This document shows positions 26,297 to 34,819 of a DNA stretch of 64,000 bases, piece by piece. The DNA is from Sporosarcina trichiuri. Lineage in GTDB: Bacteria > Bacillota > Bacilli > Bacillales_A > Planococcaceae. The notes beneath the pieces are model-generated. The model was not told the origin of the DNA and did not search any database. It saw nothing but the letters and a program-made list of their open reading frames with translations. The position numbers were made by a program, and so were the translations under genes. The stretch is taken from contig NZ_CP129119.1 in the NCBI RefSeq assembly GCF_030406775.1, forward strand, positions 2,759,501 to 2,823,500, given 5' to 3'. Position 1 is the first letter of the stretch. Each line of letters starts with the position of its first letter.

Positions 26297-26665
26297 TTGA
26301 AGATGATCGATACGTGCGATGAGAAACTCGTCCATGACGAAGTGGTGGAAGGTATACAGCAGGAACTGCCGCGGGTCGGCGGCATGGTGCAGCTGTTCAA
26401 GGCGCTTGCCGATGAAACGCGCCTGAAAATCGCGTACTCCCTGACGTTGAAAGAGGAACTGTGCGTCTGCGATGTCGGGGCGATCATCGGTGCCTCGAAT
26501 GCGACAGCCTCACATCACCTGCGGTATTTGAAAGAGAACGGACTGGCGCGTTCCGAACGGAGAGGCAAGATGGTGTATTACTCCCTCGCGGATGAGCATG
26601 TATTCCAGCTTGTGAAAATTGCACACGAACATACGATGGAAGGTGAACTGGATGGAGGACACTAA
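26297..26665 (+). CDS. cadC: ArsR/SmtB-family metal-responsive repressor CadC
   Basis: A 122-residue winged-helix repressor, the same length as pI258 CadC, which releases DNA on binding Cd/Pb/Zn. The DNA-recognition helix reads SNATASHHLRYLKENG. Metal ligands are Cys7 in the N-terminal arm and Cys56/Cys58 in ELCVCDV; the alpha5 DEH/AHEH zinc site is also visible. The fourth classical thiolate (Cys11 in pI258 CadC) is Leu here. The TTG at 26297, behind CAGAGGAGCG, is chosen over the upstream frame, which runs through the operator. It overlaps cadA by 14 nt. Confidence 0.9.
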   Translation: MKMIDTCDEKLVHDEVVEGIQQELPRVGGMVQLFKALADETRLKIAYSLTLKEELCVCDVGAIIGASNATASHHLRYLKENGLARSERRGKMVYYSLADEHVFQLVKIAHEHTMEGELDGGH

Positions 26666-28760
26666 GCAGAATGAATACCGGCTTGAAAACTTGAGCTGCG
26701 CCAACTGTGCAGCCAAATTTGAAAAGAATGTGAGCCGGCTGCCGCAAGTGGAAGCTGCCACTGTCAATTTCGGCGCAAGCAAACTGTCGTTTGCGGGTGA
26801 TGCGACCGTCCAGGAACTCGAATCAGCCGGTGCTTTCGACGGCATCCGGGTCGTCCCGGTCACCCAGAGGAAACCGACGCCGAAAACGCCGTTCTTCAAA
26901 AGACGGGAAAACATCGTTTCGCTCATTTCCCTTGTTTTACTGGTGGCCGGACTGTTCGTTTCAAACCAGTATGGTGAAACGAACCTGACGGCAATCCTCC
27001 TGTTCGCAGCGGCCATCGTTGTCGGCGGCACCTCGATGTTCATCGACGGACTGAAGAATCTTGTCCGCCTCGATTTCGACATGAATACACTCATGACGAT
27101 TGCGATCATCGGCGCGGCGATCATCGGTGAGTGGCGGGAAGCGGCCGTCGTCGTATTGCTGTTCGCGATCAGTGAAGCGCTCGAATCCTACAGCATGAAC
27201 AAAGCCCGGCAGTCCATCAGCAGCCTGGTCGACATCGCCCCGCCGTCCGCCGAAGTCCTGCGCGATGGCCGGACGATCGAACTGCCGACCGAGGAGATCC
27301 GGATCGGTGATGTGCTGATCGTCAAGCCGGGCCAGAAAATCGCTATGGACGGCACCGTGTCAAGCGGACGTTCCACCGTGAACCAGGCGGCAATTACAGG
27401 GGAATCGATCCCTGTCGTCAAAGAGCTGAATGATACCGTTTTCGCAGGCACCCTGAACGAAGAAGGGGCGCTTGAAGTGACGGTCACGAAACTGGTCGAG
27501 GATACGACAATCGCGAAGATCGTCCACCTTGTCGAGGATGCGCAGGCGGAAAAAGCGCCGTCCCAGCAGTTCATCGACAAGTTCGCAAAATACTATACAC
27601 CGGCCATCATCGCGATTGCCGCGCTGACAGCCGTCCTGCCGCCGCTGTTCGGCGCCGACTGGCACACATGGATCTACCAGGGGCTCGCTGTTCTGGTTGT
27701 CGGCTGTCCGTGCGCACTCGTCGTTTCGACACCTGTCGCCATCGTCACGGCGATCGGCAACGCTGCACGTCAAGGCGTACTCATCAAGGGCGGTGTCCAT
27801 CTTGAAGAAATGGGGCACATCCGGACTGTCGCCTTTGATAAGACAGGCACGCTGACAAAAGGCTACCCGGAAGTGACAGATATCATTACAGCAGATGAAT
27901 TCAATGAACAGGACGTCCTGCGCAGCGTCGCCGCTGTCGAGCGGCTGTCACAGCACCCGCTCGCACGCGCGCTCGTCAATGCTGCGGACGCCCGGGGATC
28001 AGAGGAAGTGAAGTCCGAACAATTCCAGTCCGTCACGGGTAAAGGCGCCATGGCAGATGTGGAAGGCAGGCAGGTAGCTGTCGGCAGCATCCGGTGGGTG
28101 GAAGAGCTTACCGAGCTGCCAGCAACCGCGGCATCCGAAGCAAAACGTCTCCAGCAGGAAGGGAAATCGGTGATGGGCACAGTGATCGACGGTGCATTCG
28201 CCGCATTGTTCGCGGTCGCCGATCCGATCCGACCCGAGAGCCGTCCGGTGCTCGAACGATTGAAAGCGATCGGTATCGAGTCGACGGTCATGCTGACAGG
28301 GGACGACCCGAACACCGCTGCATCGATTGCTAAAGAACTCGGCATGGATGACGTCCGTGCAGGACTCATGCCGGAAGACAAACTGACTGCAATCCGCAGT
28401 CTGAGCCGGGGGAAACAGCGTGTCGCCATGGTCGGCGACGGTGTCAACGATGCGCCTGCACTTGCAGCAGCGTCCGTCGGCATCGCGATGGGCGGTGCCG
28501 GCACCGATGCTGCGCTTGAAACGGCGGACATCGCACTGATGGCCGACGATCTGGAACAACTGCCTTATACTGTGCAATTGAGCCGAAAAACATTGCGAAC
28601 CATCAAAGAAAATATTATGTTTGCAGTAGGACTAAAAATTGCTGCACTGCTTCTTGTCATCCCAGGCTGGCTGACGCTGTGGATTGCGATCTTCGCGGAC
28701 ATGGGCGCCACCCTGCTGGTCGTGCTGAACTCACTGCGGCTCATGCGCATACAGAAATAA
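26652..28760 (+). CDS. cadA: Cadmium/zinc-exporting P1B-type ATPase CadA
   Basis: A 702-residue metal-efflux ATPase. It has an N-terminal metal-binding domain with CANC (residues about 14-17), membrane helices, the actuator loop with TGES, the transmembrane CPC motif in VVGCPCALVVSTPVA, the phosphorylation site DKTGTLT, HP in SQHPLARAL and the hinge GDGVNDAPAL. It exports Cd2+, Zn2+ or Pb2+ from the cytoplasm. The ATG at 26652 lies within the end of cadC behind AAGGTGAACTGG, and the two form one regulated operon. Confidence 0.95.
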   Translation: MEDTKQNEYRLENLSCANCAAKFEKNVSRLPQVEAATVNFGASKLSFAGDATVQELESAGAFDGIRVVPVTQRKPTPKTPFFKRRENIVSLISLVLLVAGLFVSNQYGETNLTAILLFAAAIVVGGTSMFIDGLKNLVRLDFDMNTLMTIAIIGAAIIGEWREAAVVVLLFAISEALESYSMNKARQSISSLVDIAPPSAEVLRDGRTIELPTEEIRIGDVLIVKPGQKIAMDGTVSSGRSTVNQAAITGESIPVVKELNDTVFAGTLNEEGALEVTVTKLVEDTTIAKIVHLVEDAQAEKAPSQQFIDKFAKYYTPAIIAIAALTAVLPPLFGADWHTWIYQGLAVLVVGCPCALVVSTPVAIVTAIGNAARQGVLIKGGVHLEEMGHIRTVAFDKTGTLTKGYPEVTDIITADEFNEQDVLRSVAAVERLSQHPLARALVNAADARGSEEVKSEQFQSVTGKGAMADVEGRQVAVGSIRWVEELTELPATAASEAKRLQQEGKSVMGTVIDGAFAALFAVADPIRPESRPVLERLKAIGIESTVMLTGDDPNTAASIAKELGMDDVRAGLMPEDKLTAIRSLSRGKQRVAMVGDGVNDAPALAAASVGIAMGGAGTDAALETADIALMADDLEQLPYTVQLSRKTLRTIKENIMFAVGLKIAALLLVIPGWLTLWIAIFADMGATLLVVLNSLRLMRIQK

Positions 28761-28787
28761 GAAGCAGGCGTTTGGGGGATCCTTATT

Positions 28788-29897
28788 ATGCAACTGTACG
28801 AATGGACGATGGTGGAACAAGAACAGCTCATCCACTTTCTTACGACAAATACGTGGCCGTTCCATGCAACCCGGAATTCCGGGCGGCAGCTGATCGAAAA
28901 AGCGATCCGGGAAGGCGGATACGAATCGGATGAAGTGAAGACCTTCTGGCTCGTCAACGATCAGGGGGAGAAAGTCGGATTGGCAAAGATCCACGATATG
29001 CAGGATGACATCCCGCTCTTCGATCTGCGGATTGCCGATCAATACAGGGGACGGGGCTATGGGGCGGCAGCGCTCCGGCTCATCACCGATTACGTGTTCG
29101 GGCTGCCGGAGTGGAAAATCCGCCTTGAAGGACATACCCGTTCCGACAACCTGGCCATGAGAAAAACATTCGAACGGGCAGGCTTCGTCAAAGAAGGGCA
29201 CCTGCGGCAGGCATGGTTCTCTCCTGAGGAAGACCGCTATTACGATGCCATCACCTATGGAATCACGCGTGAAGACTACATGGCCGGGAAGAAGACGCCG
29301 GTCGTCTGGGAAGACAGCGGCGGGGAAGAACAGCAAGTTCCGGAAATCCCCGACTTTCCGGATCGGTTCGAATCCGACCGGCTGCTGATCCGTATGCCAC
29401 ATGTCGAGGATGTCTCTGATGTGAACAACGCCGTGCTGCAGTCGTTCAGCAGCCTTAAAGAATGGATGGACTGGGCACAGCATACTCCGTCGCTTGCGGA
29501 AACCGAAAAAGTGACACGGCAGGCGGTAGCGGATTTCATCACAAAAAAAGATCTCCGGTTCCACTTGTTCGACAAAGAGACCGGGGAATTCGCCGGCTCC
29601 TCAGGCCTTCACAGGATTGACTGGTCCGTCCCGAAATTCGAAGTCGGCTACTGGCTGGCAGAAGGGTTCACAGGGAAAGGTCTGATGACCGAAGCGGCCG
29701 GCCGGATCACGCAGTTCGCGTTCGAGGAGCTCGGCGCGAAGCGGGTGGAGATCCGGTGTGATGAGCAGAACAAAAAAAGCCGCGCCATCGCTGAACGGCT
29801 CGGCTTCGAATTGGAAGCGATCTTGAAGAACGATGCACGTGCTGCAGACGGCACGGATCTCCGCAACACCGTGATCTATGCTAAACTGAGCCAATAG
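28788..29897 (+). CDS. Tandem double-GNAT acetyltransferase
   Basis: A 369-residue protein built of two GNAT domains. The first (about 1-165) has the acetyl-CoA loop QYRGRGYGAAALRL and the NLAMRKTFERAGF helix. The second (about 190-369) is RimJ/RimL-like with EGFTGKGLMTEAAGRI and NKKSRAIAERLGFELE. In other genomes these are separate genes, so this looks like a fusion. Possible substrates are protein N-termini, antibiotics or polyamines; none can be inferred. It begins 27 nt after cadA and may be read through from it. Confidence 0.85.
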   Translation: MQLYEWTMVEQEQLIHFLTTNTWPFHATRNSGRQLIEKAIREGGYESDEVKTFWLVNDQGEKVGLAKIHDMQDDIPLFDLRIADQYRGRGYGAAALRLITDYVFGLPEWKIRLEGHTRSDNLAMRKTFERAGFVKEGHLRQAWFSPEEDRYYDAITYGITREDYMAGKKTPVVWEDSGGEEQQVPEIPDFPDRFESDRLLIRMPHVEDVSDVNNAVLQSFSSLKEWMDWAQHTPSLAETEKVTRQAVADFITKKDLRFHLFDKETGEFAGSSGLHRIDWSVPKFEVGYWLAEGFTGKGLMTEAAGRITQFAFEELGAKRVEIRCDEQNKKSRAIAERLGFELEAILKNDARAADGTDLRNTVIYAKLSQ

Positions 29898-29904
29898 GCA
29901 CAAG

Positions 29905-29944
29905 AAAAAAGGGATGCCGGACAAACTGCCTGGCATCCCTTTAT
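29905..29944. terminator. Bidirectional terminator after the double-GNAT gene
   Basis: AAAGGGATGCC and GGCATCCCTTT enclose a 13-nt loop, with an A run on one side and TTT on the other. It also serves the convergent microprotein gene. Confidence 0.85.
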
Positions 29945-30100
29945 TCAAACCCTTTTCCTTCCGGTGATCAAGTTGATGATGAAAATGATCAGTGCAATAA
30001 CAAGAAGGATATGAATCAGGCCTCCGCCGATATGTGCTACCAGACCGAGCACCCAGAATACAAGTAGTGCTACAATGATAATCCAAAGTAATCCGCCCAT
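29945..30100 (-). CDS. Lmo0937-like small membrane protein (51 aa)
   Basis: A 51-residue, highly hydrophobic protein: MGGLLWIIIVALLVFWVLGL, a glycine-rich turn (HIGGGLIH), a second helix and the basic tail GRKRV. Length and pattern match the lmo0937 family, whose Listeria founder is SigB-dependent and of unknown function. GAAAGGAGTG precedes the ATG, and a good SigB-type promoter lies about 50 nt upstream on the same strand. A general-stress membrane role is inference. Confidence 0.8.
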   Translation of the reverse strand: MGGLLWIIIVALLVFWVLGLVAHIGGGLIHILLVIALIIFIINLITGRKRV

Positions 30101-30150
30101 GATGCCGTTCACTCCTTTCAGCAATCGGTTGAATTGGTTATGGTGTATAG

Positions 30151-30176
30151 TTACCCCGTGATAAAATGATGTAAAC
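30151..30176 (-). promoter_or_regulatory. SigB-type promoter of the lmo0937-like gene
   Basis: On the minus strand GTTTAC, 14 nt, GGGTAA matches SigB boxes at 5 of 6 positions each. Confidence 0.65.
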
Positions 30177-30233
30177 CCATCAGGTTTTGCGATCGGGTTC
30201 GCACAGCTACAAATGCACTTGGAGGTGTTTGGA

Positions 30234-30641
30234 TTGGCAACACCGAGTATGGAAGATTATATCGAACAGATTTATCTGCTTATCGAAGCGAAAGGACAGG
30301 CGCGCGTGTCGGATGTGGCGGAATCGCTTTCCGTCCTTCCGTCTTCGGTTACAAAGATGGCCCAGCGTCTCCATAAGGAGGGGTATGTCGTATATGAGCG
30401 GTATAAGGACATCGCTCTCACCGGCCGGGGCCAGAACTTCGGCGAGCGTCTTGTGCAGCGCCATGAGCTGCTGGAACAGTTTTTACGCATCATCGGTGTG
30501 AAAGAGGAGAATATCTATGGCGATGTCGAAGGGATCGAGCATCACCTGAGCTGGGATGCGATGGACAGGATCACCGACCTGGTGCAGGCGATGAGGGAAG
30601 ATCAGGACTTTGTGACGCAGCTGAAAGATCGCAGCGTGTGA
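30234..30641 (+). CDS. mntR: Manganese-responsive regulator MntR
   Basis: A 135-residue DtxR-family repressor of manganese uptake genes. All Mn2+ ligands of B. subtilis MntR are in the same positions: Asp8, Glu11, His77, Glu99, Glu102 and His103. The winged helix is in [20 protein letters not shown]. The TTG start at 30234 has GGAGGTG 6 nt upstream and gives an N-terminus aligning with the family ([13 protein letters not shown]). No manganese transporter is in the window. Confidence 0.95.
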   Translation: MATPSMEDYIEQIYLLIEAKGQARVSDVAESLSVLPSSVTKMAQRLHKEGYVVYERYKDIALTGRGQNFGERLVQRHELLEQFLRIIGVKEENIYGDVEGIEHHLSWDAMDRITDLVQAMREDQDFVTQLKDRSV

Positions 30642-30678
30642 GTTTACGGACACAAACTTAAGGAAATGGGAGATTATT

Positions 30679-31539
30679 ATGACGAAATTATATGCGGGTA
30701 CAATCCAGTCCGCCTGTCTGCAGGAGCAAGAAGGCTCCAGATGGCGCCTGACGGTGGGCGATGAGGAAGTCTATATGAATGCTTCAGAAGCACCCGAAAC
30801 ACTGCAGGCGGGGGACCATGCCGATGTCTTCCTGTTCAATAACAGACGGGGGGAGCTGGCAGCGACGATGCAGCTGCCTTCCATGACAGTCGGTTCATAT
30901 GGGTGGGCGCGTGTCCTCCGTGTCGATGACCGGGAAGGGGCATACGTCGATATCGGGGCTTCCTTCGAAGTCCTGGTGAATAAGGCGGATCTGCCGCGTG
31001 TCCGCAAGCTGTGGCCGAAAACGGATGATGCCCTCTACATGACGCTCCGGACCGACCAGGGCGGCAATCTTTTCGGACGGCTTGTGACAGAAGAGCGTGT
31101 CCTGGAGGAAATCGGGTTTGCGGAACCTTGGCGCATGAATGAAAACCTGACAGCACGCCCATACCGGCTGCTGCCGGTCGGCTCATTCCTCCTCAGCATT
31201 CCGGATAAGTTCCGGATTTTCGTCCATGAGTCGGAAATGCTGGCGGAACCCCGTCTCGGTGAGGAGCTGTCCGTCCGTGTGATCGACGTCCAAAAAGACG
31301 GCACATTGAACGGCTCACTCATGCCGCGCAAACAGGAGCGGCTCGATGATGATGCTGAGATGATTCTCGGTTATTTAAACGAAGCTGGCGGCAAAATGCC
31401 GTTCACCGATAAGTCGGAACCTGAAGAGATCGCCGAAATGTTCGGCATCAGCAAGGGTGCGTTCAAGCGGGCGCTCGGCCGTCTGATGAAAGACGGCAAG
31501 GCTGCTCAGCAGGACGGCTGGACCCGTCTGTCCGAGTGA
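30679..31539 (+). CDS. cvfB: CvfB/YitL-like S1-domain RNA-binding protein
   Basis: A 286-residue protein of the CvfB family: consecutive S1-like beta barrels (GSYGWARVLRVDDREGAYVDIG at about 72-94 is the most typical) and a C-terminal winged helix (EEIAEMFGISKGAFKRALGRL). CvfB binds RNA and affects virulence-factor expression in Staphylococcus; its role here is unknown. GGAAATGGGAG precedes the ATG. It lies 37 nt after mntR and may be cotranscribed. Confidence 0.88.
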   Translation: MTKLYAGTIQSACLQEQEGSRWRLTVGDEEVYMNASEAPETLQAGDHADVFLFNNRRGELAATMQLPSMTVGSYGWARVLRVDDREGAYVDIGASFEVLVNKADLPRVRKLWPKTDDALYMTLRTDQGGNLFGRLVTEERVLEEIGFAEPWRMNENLTARPYRLLPVGSFLLSIPDKFRIFVHESEMLAEPRLGEELSVRVIDVQKDGTLNGSLMPRKQERLDDDAEMILGYLNEAGGKMPFTDKSEPEEIAEMFGISKGAFKRALGRLMKDGKAAQQDGWTRLSE

Positions 31540-31595
31540 ACCGGGAACCTTTTCCTGACGGGAATCGTATCTATTGGAAACGAGGAGGTAGACGA

Positions 31596-32480
31596 ATGAA
31601 ACGACTATTCATGACAGGCCTTGCTGCCGTATTGTCAGTGGGACTGCTTGTGCCGGGCGCTGTTTCGGCCGATTCATCCATCAATGAGAAACTGGGCGTG
31701 CCGATTGTCGTCTATGGCGCCAACCTTTCCGAAGATGAACGGGCGAGCGTCAAGAAAAGTCTGAAAGTGGACGAAGAGGCGGAAGTCGAAGAAATCGACG
31801 TGACAGGCAAGGACCTGGTCACGTATATCAAAGACGGCGATCCGAATGCACGCATGTATTCCTCGGCGAAAATAATGAGACAGGATGCAGGAAAAGGATT
31901 AGTCATCACGATTGTTACACAAGATAACATTACGCAAGTAACGCCGGATATGTATGCAACGGCTATGCTGACCGCCGGCATCGAGGATGCGAAGGTCGAT
32001 GTGGCGGCTCCGAAGAAAGTATCGGGGCACTCGGCACTCGTCGGTATCTACAAAGCATATGAAGTGAGCGGCGAGACGCTCGACAAAGAGCGCACCGACG
32101 TCGCAAACGACGAACTGGAAGTTGCAACAAAGCTGTCCGGGGAAGGGGTCGACAAAGAAAAAGTCGCCGAACTTCTGACGGACATCAAACAGCAGATCGC
32201 GGACAAAAATCCTGCAACGAAAGAAGATGTCGAGCGCATCGTTAAAGAACAGCTCGAGAAACACAAAATCGAACTGAGCGATGCCGACCGTCAGCTGCTG
32301 ATCGACCTGATGGACCGGATCCGGAATCTGGATATCGATTTCTCGAAGCTGTCCGATCAACTGAATGATATGGCTTCCAAGGTGAAAGAGAAACTTGGCG
32401 ATATCGACCCGAGCTTCTGGGAAAAAGTGAAGGACTTCTTCAATGGTCTGGTCGATTCAGTGAAGTCGATTTTCCAATGA
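31596..32480 (+). CDS. Secreted DUF1002 protein (YpuA-like)
   Basis: A 294-residue exported protein: signal peptide MKRLFMTGLAAVLSVGLLVP with an AxA-like cleavage near SADS, then a DUF1002 domain and an acidic helical C-terminus (DxDFSKLSDQLNDMASKVKEKLG). It resembles B. subtilis YpuA, a protein of unknown function. The ATG at 31596 has a strong GAGGAGGT. It lies 57 nt after cvfB. Confidence 0.8.
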   Translation: MKRLFMTGLAAVLSVGLLVPGAVSADSSINEKLGVPIVVYGANLSEDERASVKKSLKVDEEAEVEEIDVTGKDLVTYIKDGDPNARMYSSAKIMRQDAGKGLVITIVTQDNITQVTPDMYATAMLTAGIEDAKVDVAAPKKVSGHSALVGIYKAYEVSGETLDKERTDVANDELEVATKLSGEGVDKEKVAELLTDIKQQIADKNPATKEDVERIVKEQLEKHKIELSDADRQLLIDLMDRIRNLDIDFSKLSDQLNDMASKVKEKLGDIDPSFWEKVKDFFNGLVDSVKSIFQ

Positions 32481-32546
32481 CCCGGGCAGGAATGTTTGAG
32501 CTGACGGACAAATCTGGTAGCATAGGAAAAAAAGGAGGCTGTTCTC

Positions 32547-32828
32547 ATGGAATTTGACTTGAAGGAGCTTGGCGGCGATGCATATGCGTTCCAATATGTA
32601 CAGGATGAAGCGAAGAAAGCGGAAATCACGTGGACACTTCTTGGCGATGTCATGGTGATGGACCATACGTATGTGTCCGAAGATCTGAGAGGCGGCGGTG
32701 TTGCAAAGAAACTGCTGGACCGTGCAGCCGGCTATGCGAGAGAGCACAACTACAAGATGGAGGCTGTCTGCTCCTATGTTGTAACAGCATTCAACCGGTA
32801 TGATGAGTATAATGATGTAAAAGCATGA
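32547..32828 (+). CDS. Small GNAT-like N-acetyltransferase (YjdJ type)
   Basis: A 93-residue single-domain protein of the short GNAT group (COG2388). The acetyl-CoA loop is LRGGGVAKKLLDRAAGYAREH, ending with CSYVVTAFNRYDEY. These proteins bind acetyl-CoA, but their substrates are mostly unknown. AAAAAGGAGGC precedes the ATG, and a terminator follows. Confidence 0.85.
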   Translation: MEFDLKELGGDAYAFQYVQDEAKKAEITWTLLGDVMVMDHTYVSEDLRGGGVAKKLLDRAAGYAREHNYKMEAVCSYVVTAFNRYDEYNDVKA

Positions 32829-32851
32829 ACAGATGAATATCCTGCCGTATG

Positions 32852-32894
32852 AAAAAAGCGGGCTGCTTGAGCAACGAGCAGTCCGCTTTTTTTA
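32852..32894 (+). terminator. Terminator after the small GNAT gene
   Basis: AAAAAAGCGGGCTGCT and AGCAGTCCGCTTTTTTT pair with one G-U, around a 9-nt loop. Confidence 0.85.
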
Positions 32895-32968
32895 GTGAAC
32901 GAAATGTGAAACGTTTTGTGCTATCATGCGTATAGGTAACTATCAATAGAAAAAGAGAGGCGATTTAT

Positions 32969-33454
32969 TTGAGCAGGACAGCAGAACGCGTACTTGGAAT
33001 CATCGGCATCGTATTTACGGTGATCAGTATTTTCGGCGCAGTTTTCGGCGCGGTCATCTTCCGCATGTTCACCACCAATGCGGACTTCAGGCAGGAGATC
33101 GAGATGGAACTCTACTCCGACCCGGCGATGACGCCGGCGGACATTGATATGTTCTTCAATATGTTCGACGCATTTGGCGGGTTCCTCTGGTTCGTTGTCG
33201 TGTTCTTCCTCATCAGTCTCGTGCTCAACATTTTCGGACTCGTGAAGATCTGGAACAACAAAAATCCGAAACTGGCAGGCATCCTGTTCATCATAGCGGG
33301 ACTGACCGCAGGGATTGTGTCACTGACATCGATCCTGCTCTACGTTGCAGGCATCATGTGCCTGACGCGGAAAGAGACATTGCCGCCGCGCGACTACCAG
33401 GATCCGCTTGTGACGGACACACCACCGGGAGACGACGGAATGCGGCCCTTGTAA
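32969..33454 (+). CDS. DUF4064-type membrane protein
   Basis: A 161-residue protein with three or four hydrophobic segments (about 8-32, 68-92, 105-127) and a Pro/Asp-rich C-terminal tail, matching the DUF4064 family of unknown function. A TTG start follows AGAGAGGCG. A TGCTATCAT extended -10-like sequence lies about 45 nt upstream. Confidence 0.7.
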   Translation: MSRTAERVLGIIGIVFTVISIFGAVFGAVIFRMFTTNADFRQEIEMELYSDPAMTPADIDMFFNMFDAFGGFLWFVVVFFLISLVLNIFGLVKIWNNKNPKLAGILFIIAGLTAGIVSLTSILLYVAGIMCLTRKETLPPRDYQDPLVTDTPPGDDGMRPL

Positions 33455-33460
33455 AACAGG

Positions 33461-33494
33461 ACTGGAGCAGCCGAATCGGCCGCTCCAGTTTTTT
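33461..33494. terminator. Bidirectional terminator
   Basis: ACTGGAGC and GCTCCAGT, with a smaller inner GCCG/CGGC pairing, are followed by TTTTT. It lies between the DUF4064 gene and the convergent GNAT gene. Confidence 0.8.
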
Positions 33495-33993
33495 ATACGC
33501 AGACAGCGGATGGCTGCCGCAGTGCGTATACATATTGGGCTGTTTCGACAGGCACCCCTTCGAACTCTTCATCGAACACATCGAGAAGTTCGAAGCCGAG
33601 GCTTTCGCAGAATGCTTTTGCCGGGTCATTGAGGTCGTCGACATAGATATACAGACGGGATGCCCCTTCCAGCAGCGACAGCGCTCCCTTGAACAGTTCC
33701 CGGCCGATTCCGCGGCGCTGATACTCGGGCAGGATATACAAGGCCGTCAGTTCTGAATCACCATCCTGGTCGACGAACGTCATATTCAGGAATCCGACCG
33801 GCCGGCCATCGGACTCGGCAATCAGGATTTCCGTCTTTTCCATCCGCTTGGCCATCATCGGCGCGGAATAGGCGCCAGCCAAGTAGTTCTGCTGCACAGA
33901 TTCCGGCAGCAATTCAGTAAATGCATCTTTCCACGTATCATAGGCAATGTGCTGGACAGCGGCAATATCTTCTTCGATCATTTGGCGAATCAA
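33493..33993 (-). CDS. GNAT family N-acetyltransferase
   Basis: A 166-residue acetyltransferase with the acetyl-CoA motif LPEYQRRGIGRELFKGAL (about residues 88-105) and the later FCESLGFELLD. The N-terminal MIRQMIEEDIAAVQHIAYDTW is typical of the general GNAT group. The substrate is unknown. The 190 nt before the next gene hold a SigB-like promoter for that gene. Confidence 0.85.
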   Translation of the reverse strand: MIRQMIEEDIAAVQHIAYDTWKDAFTELLPESVQQNYLAGAYSAPMMAKRMEKTEILIAESDGRPVGFLNMTFVDQDGDSELTALYILPEYQRRGIGRELFKGALSLLEGASRLYIYVDDLNDPAKAFCESLGFELLDVFDEEFEGVPVETAQYVYALRQPSAVCV

Positions 33994-34092
33994 TGTGCTC
34001 TCACCTCAACATTCCTTTCTTTTATCATAACAAAATGATGGACCGAAGACTAGGGATAGTCAGACTTGTCATGAAAATGAAATGTCCCGTGA

Positions 34093-34117
34093 GTTTTGTT
34101 GTGAAGATACAGGGTAT
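34093..34117 (+). promoter_or_regulatory. SigB-type promoter
   Basis: GTTTTG, 13 nt, GGGTAT: the -10 is a perfect SigB box and the -35 matches 4 of 6. It lies about 65 nt before the YtxH-like small gene. Confidence 0.6.
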
Positions 34118-34182
34118 ACTTTCTATACGACCCGAATATATGATATCGATAACGTCATTAAAAACTTGGAGGATTGATCCAT

Positions 34183-34557
34183 ATGGCTAAAAAACGTAAT
34201 GGGATATTGCTTGCAACACTTGCAGCGGGCGCTTATGCGTATTTCAGTAAAAAAGAGAATCGGGACAAGGCACAAGTGGCCGTCAACAACCTGATGACGA
34301 AAGTGGACTCTTTTGTCCAGTCGAAAAAAGCCGAGTATTCCGATGATACAAAAGCTGGTCTGTCGGATCCTTATGACTTCCAGGATAATAAGATGGTGGA
34401 AGAAGGCGCACAGACGAGCGTACATTATTATAATCAGGAAGTGGAAGATAAGAGCAAGGAATCGAAAGAAGATGGACTGTATCATAAGAAGGTCGATAAG
34501 AGCATAACGGACAACCTTGAATCCGGCGAAGCTCAGAAGGATTCGGATAAAGCCTAA
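34183..34557 (+). CDS. YtxH-like small stress-type protein, function unknown
   Basis: A 124-residue protein with a short N-terminal hydrophobic stretch (GILLATLAAGAYAYF) followed by a very hydrophilic Lys/Asp/Glu/Ser-rich tail, a pattern seen in YtxH-like stress proteins. I do not recognise a specific domain. The ATG at 34183 has GGAGG 10 nt upstream; a TTG 9 nt earlier is too close to it. A SigB-type promoter precedes it, which suggests a general-stress gene. Confidence 0.65.
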   Translation: MAKKRNGILLATLAAGAYAYFSKKENRDKAQVAVNNLMTKVDSFVQSKKAEYSDDTKAGLSDPYDFQDNKMVEEGAQTSVHYYNQEVEDKSKESKEDGLYHKKVDKSITDNLESGEAQKDSDKA

Positions 34558-34605
34558 GAAGGCAGGGTGCTAATCCTGCGGACTGCCGCAATTTCATAAC
34601 GCACG

Positions 34606-34652
34606 AGCCTGCAGCATACGCTGATTACAGTGATGCGTGCAGGCTTCTTGTC
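34606..34652 (+). terminator. Terminator before yidC
   Basis: AGCCTGCA-GCAT and ATGC-G-TGCAGGCT form an interrupted stem followed by TCTTGT; the T tract is short. Confidence 0.6.
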
Positions 34653-34679
34653 GTGTCTGTTTATTTCTGATGGGTTTCA

Positions 34680-34709
34680 TTGTAATTGTGAATCGGGTTG
34701 AGGTATACT
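34680..34709 (+). promoter_or_regulatory. Possible promoter of yidC
   Basis: TTGTAA and TATACT are 18 nt apart. The leader to the GTG start would be about 105 nt. Confidence 0.45.
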
Positions 34710-34819
34710 TTCTGAAGGGACAAAAGTTTGTCAGACGTTCTGAAATTTCCGTCAGTGTCCAGTCGGTCGACGGATATGCCGGATATGCTGATAGTTTGAA
34801 AATAGCGAAGGTGGATTTT

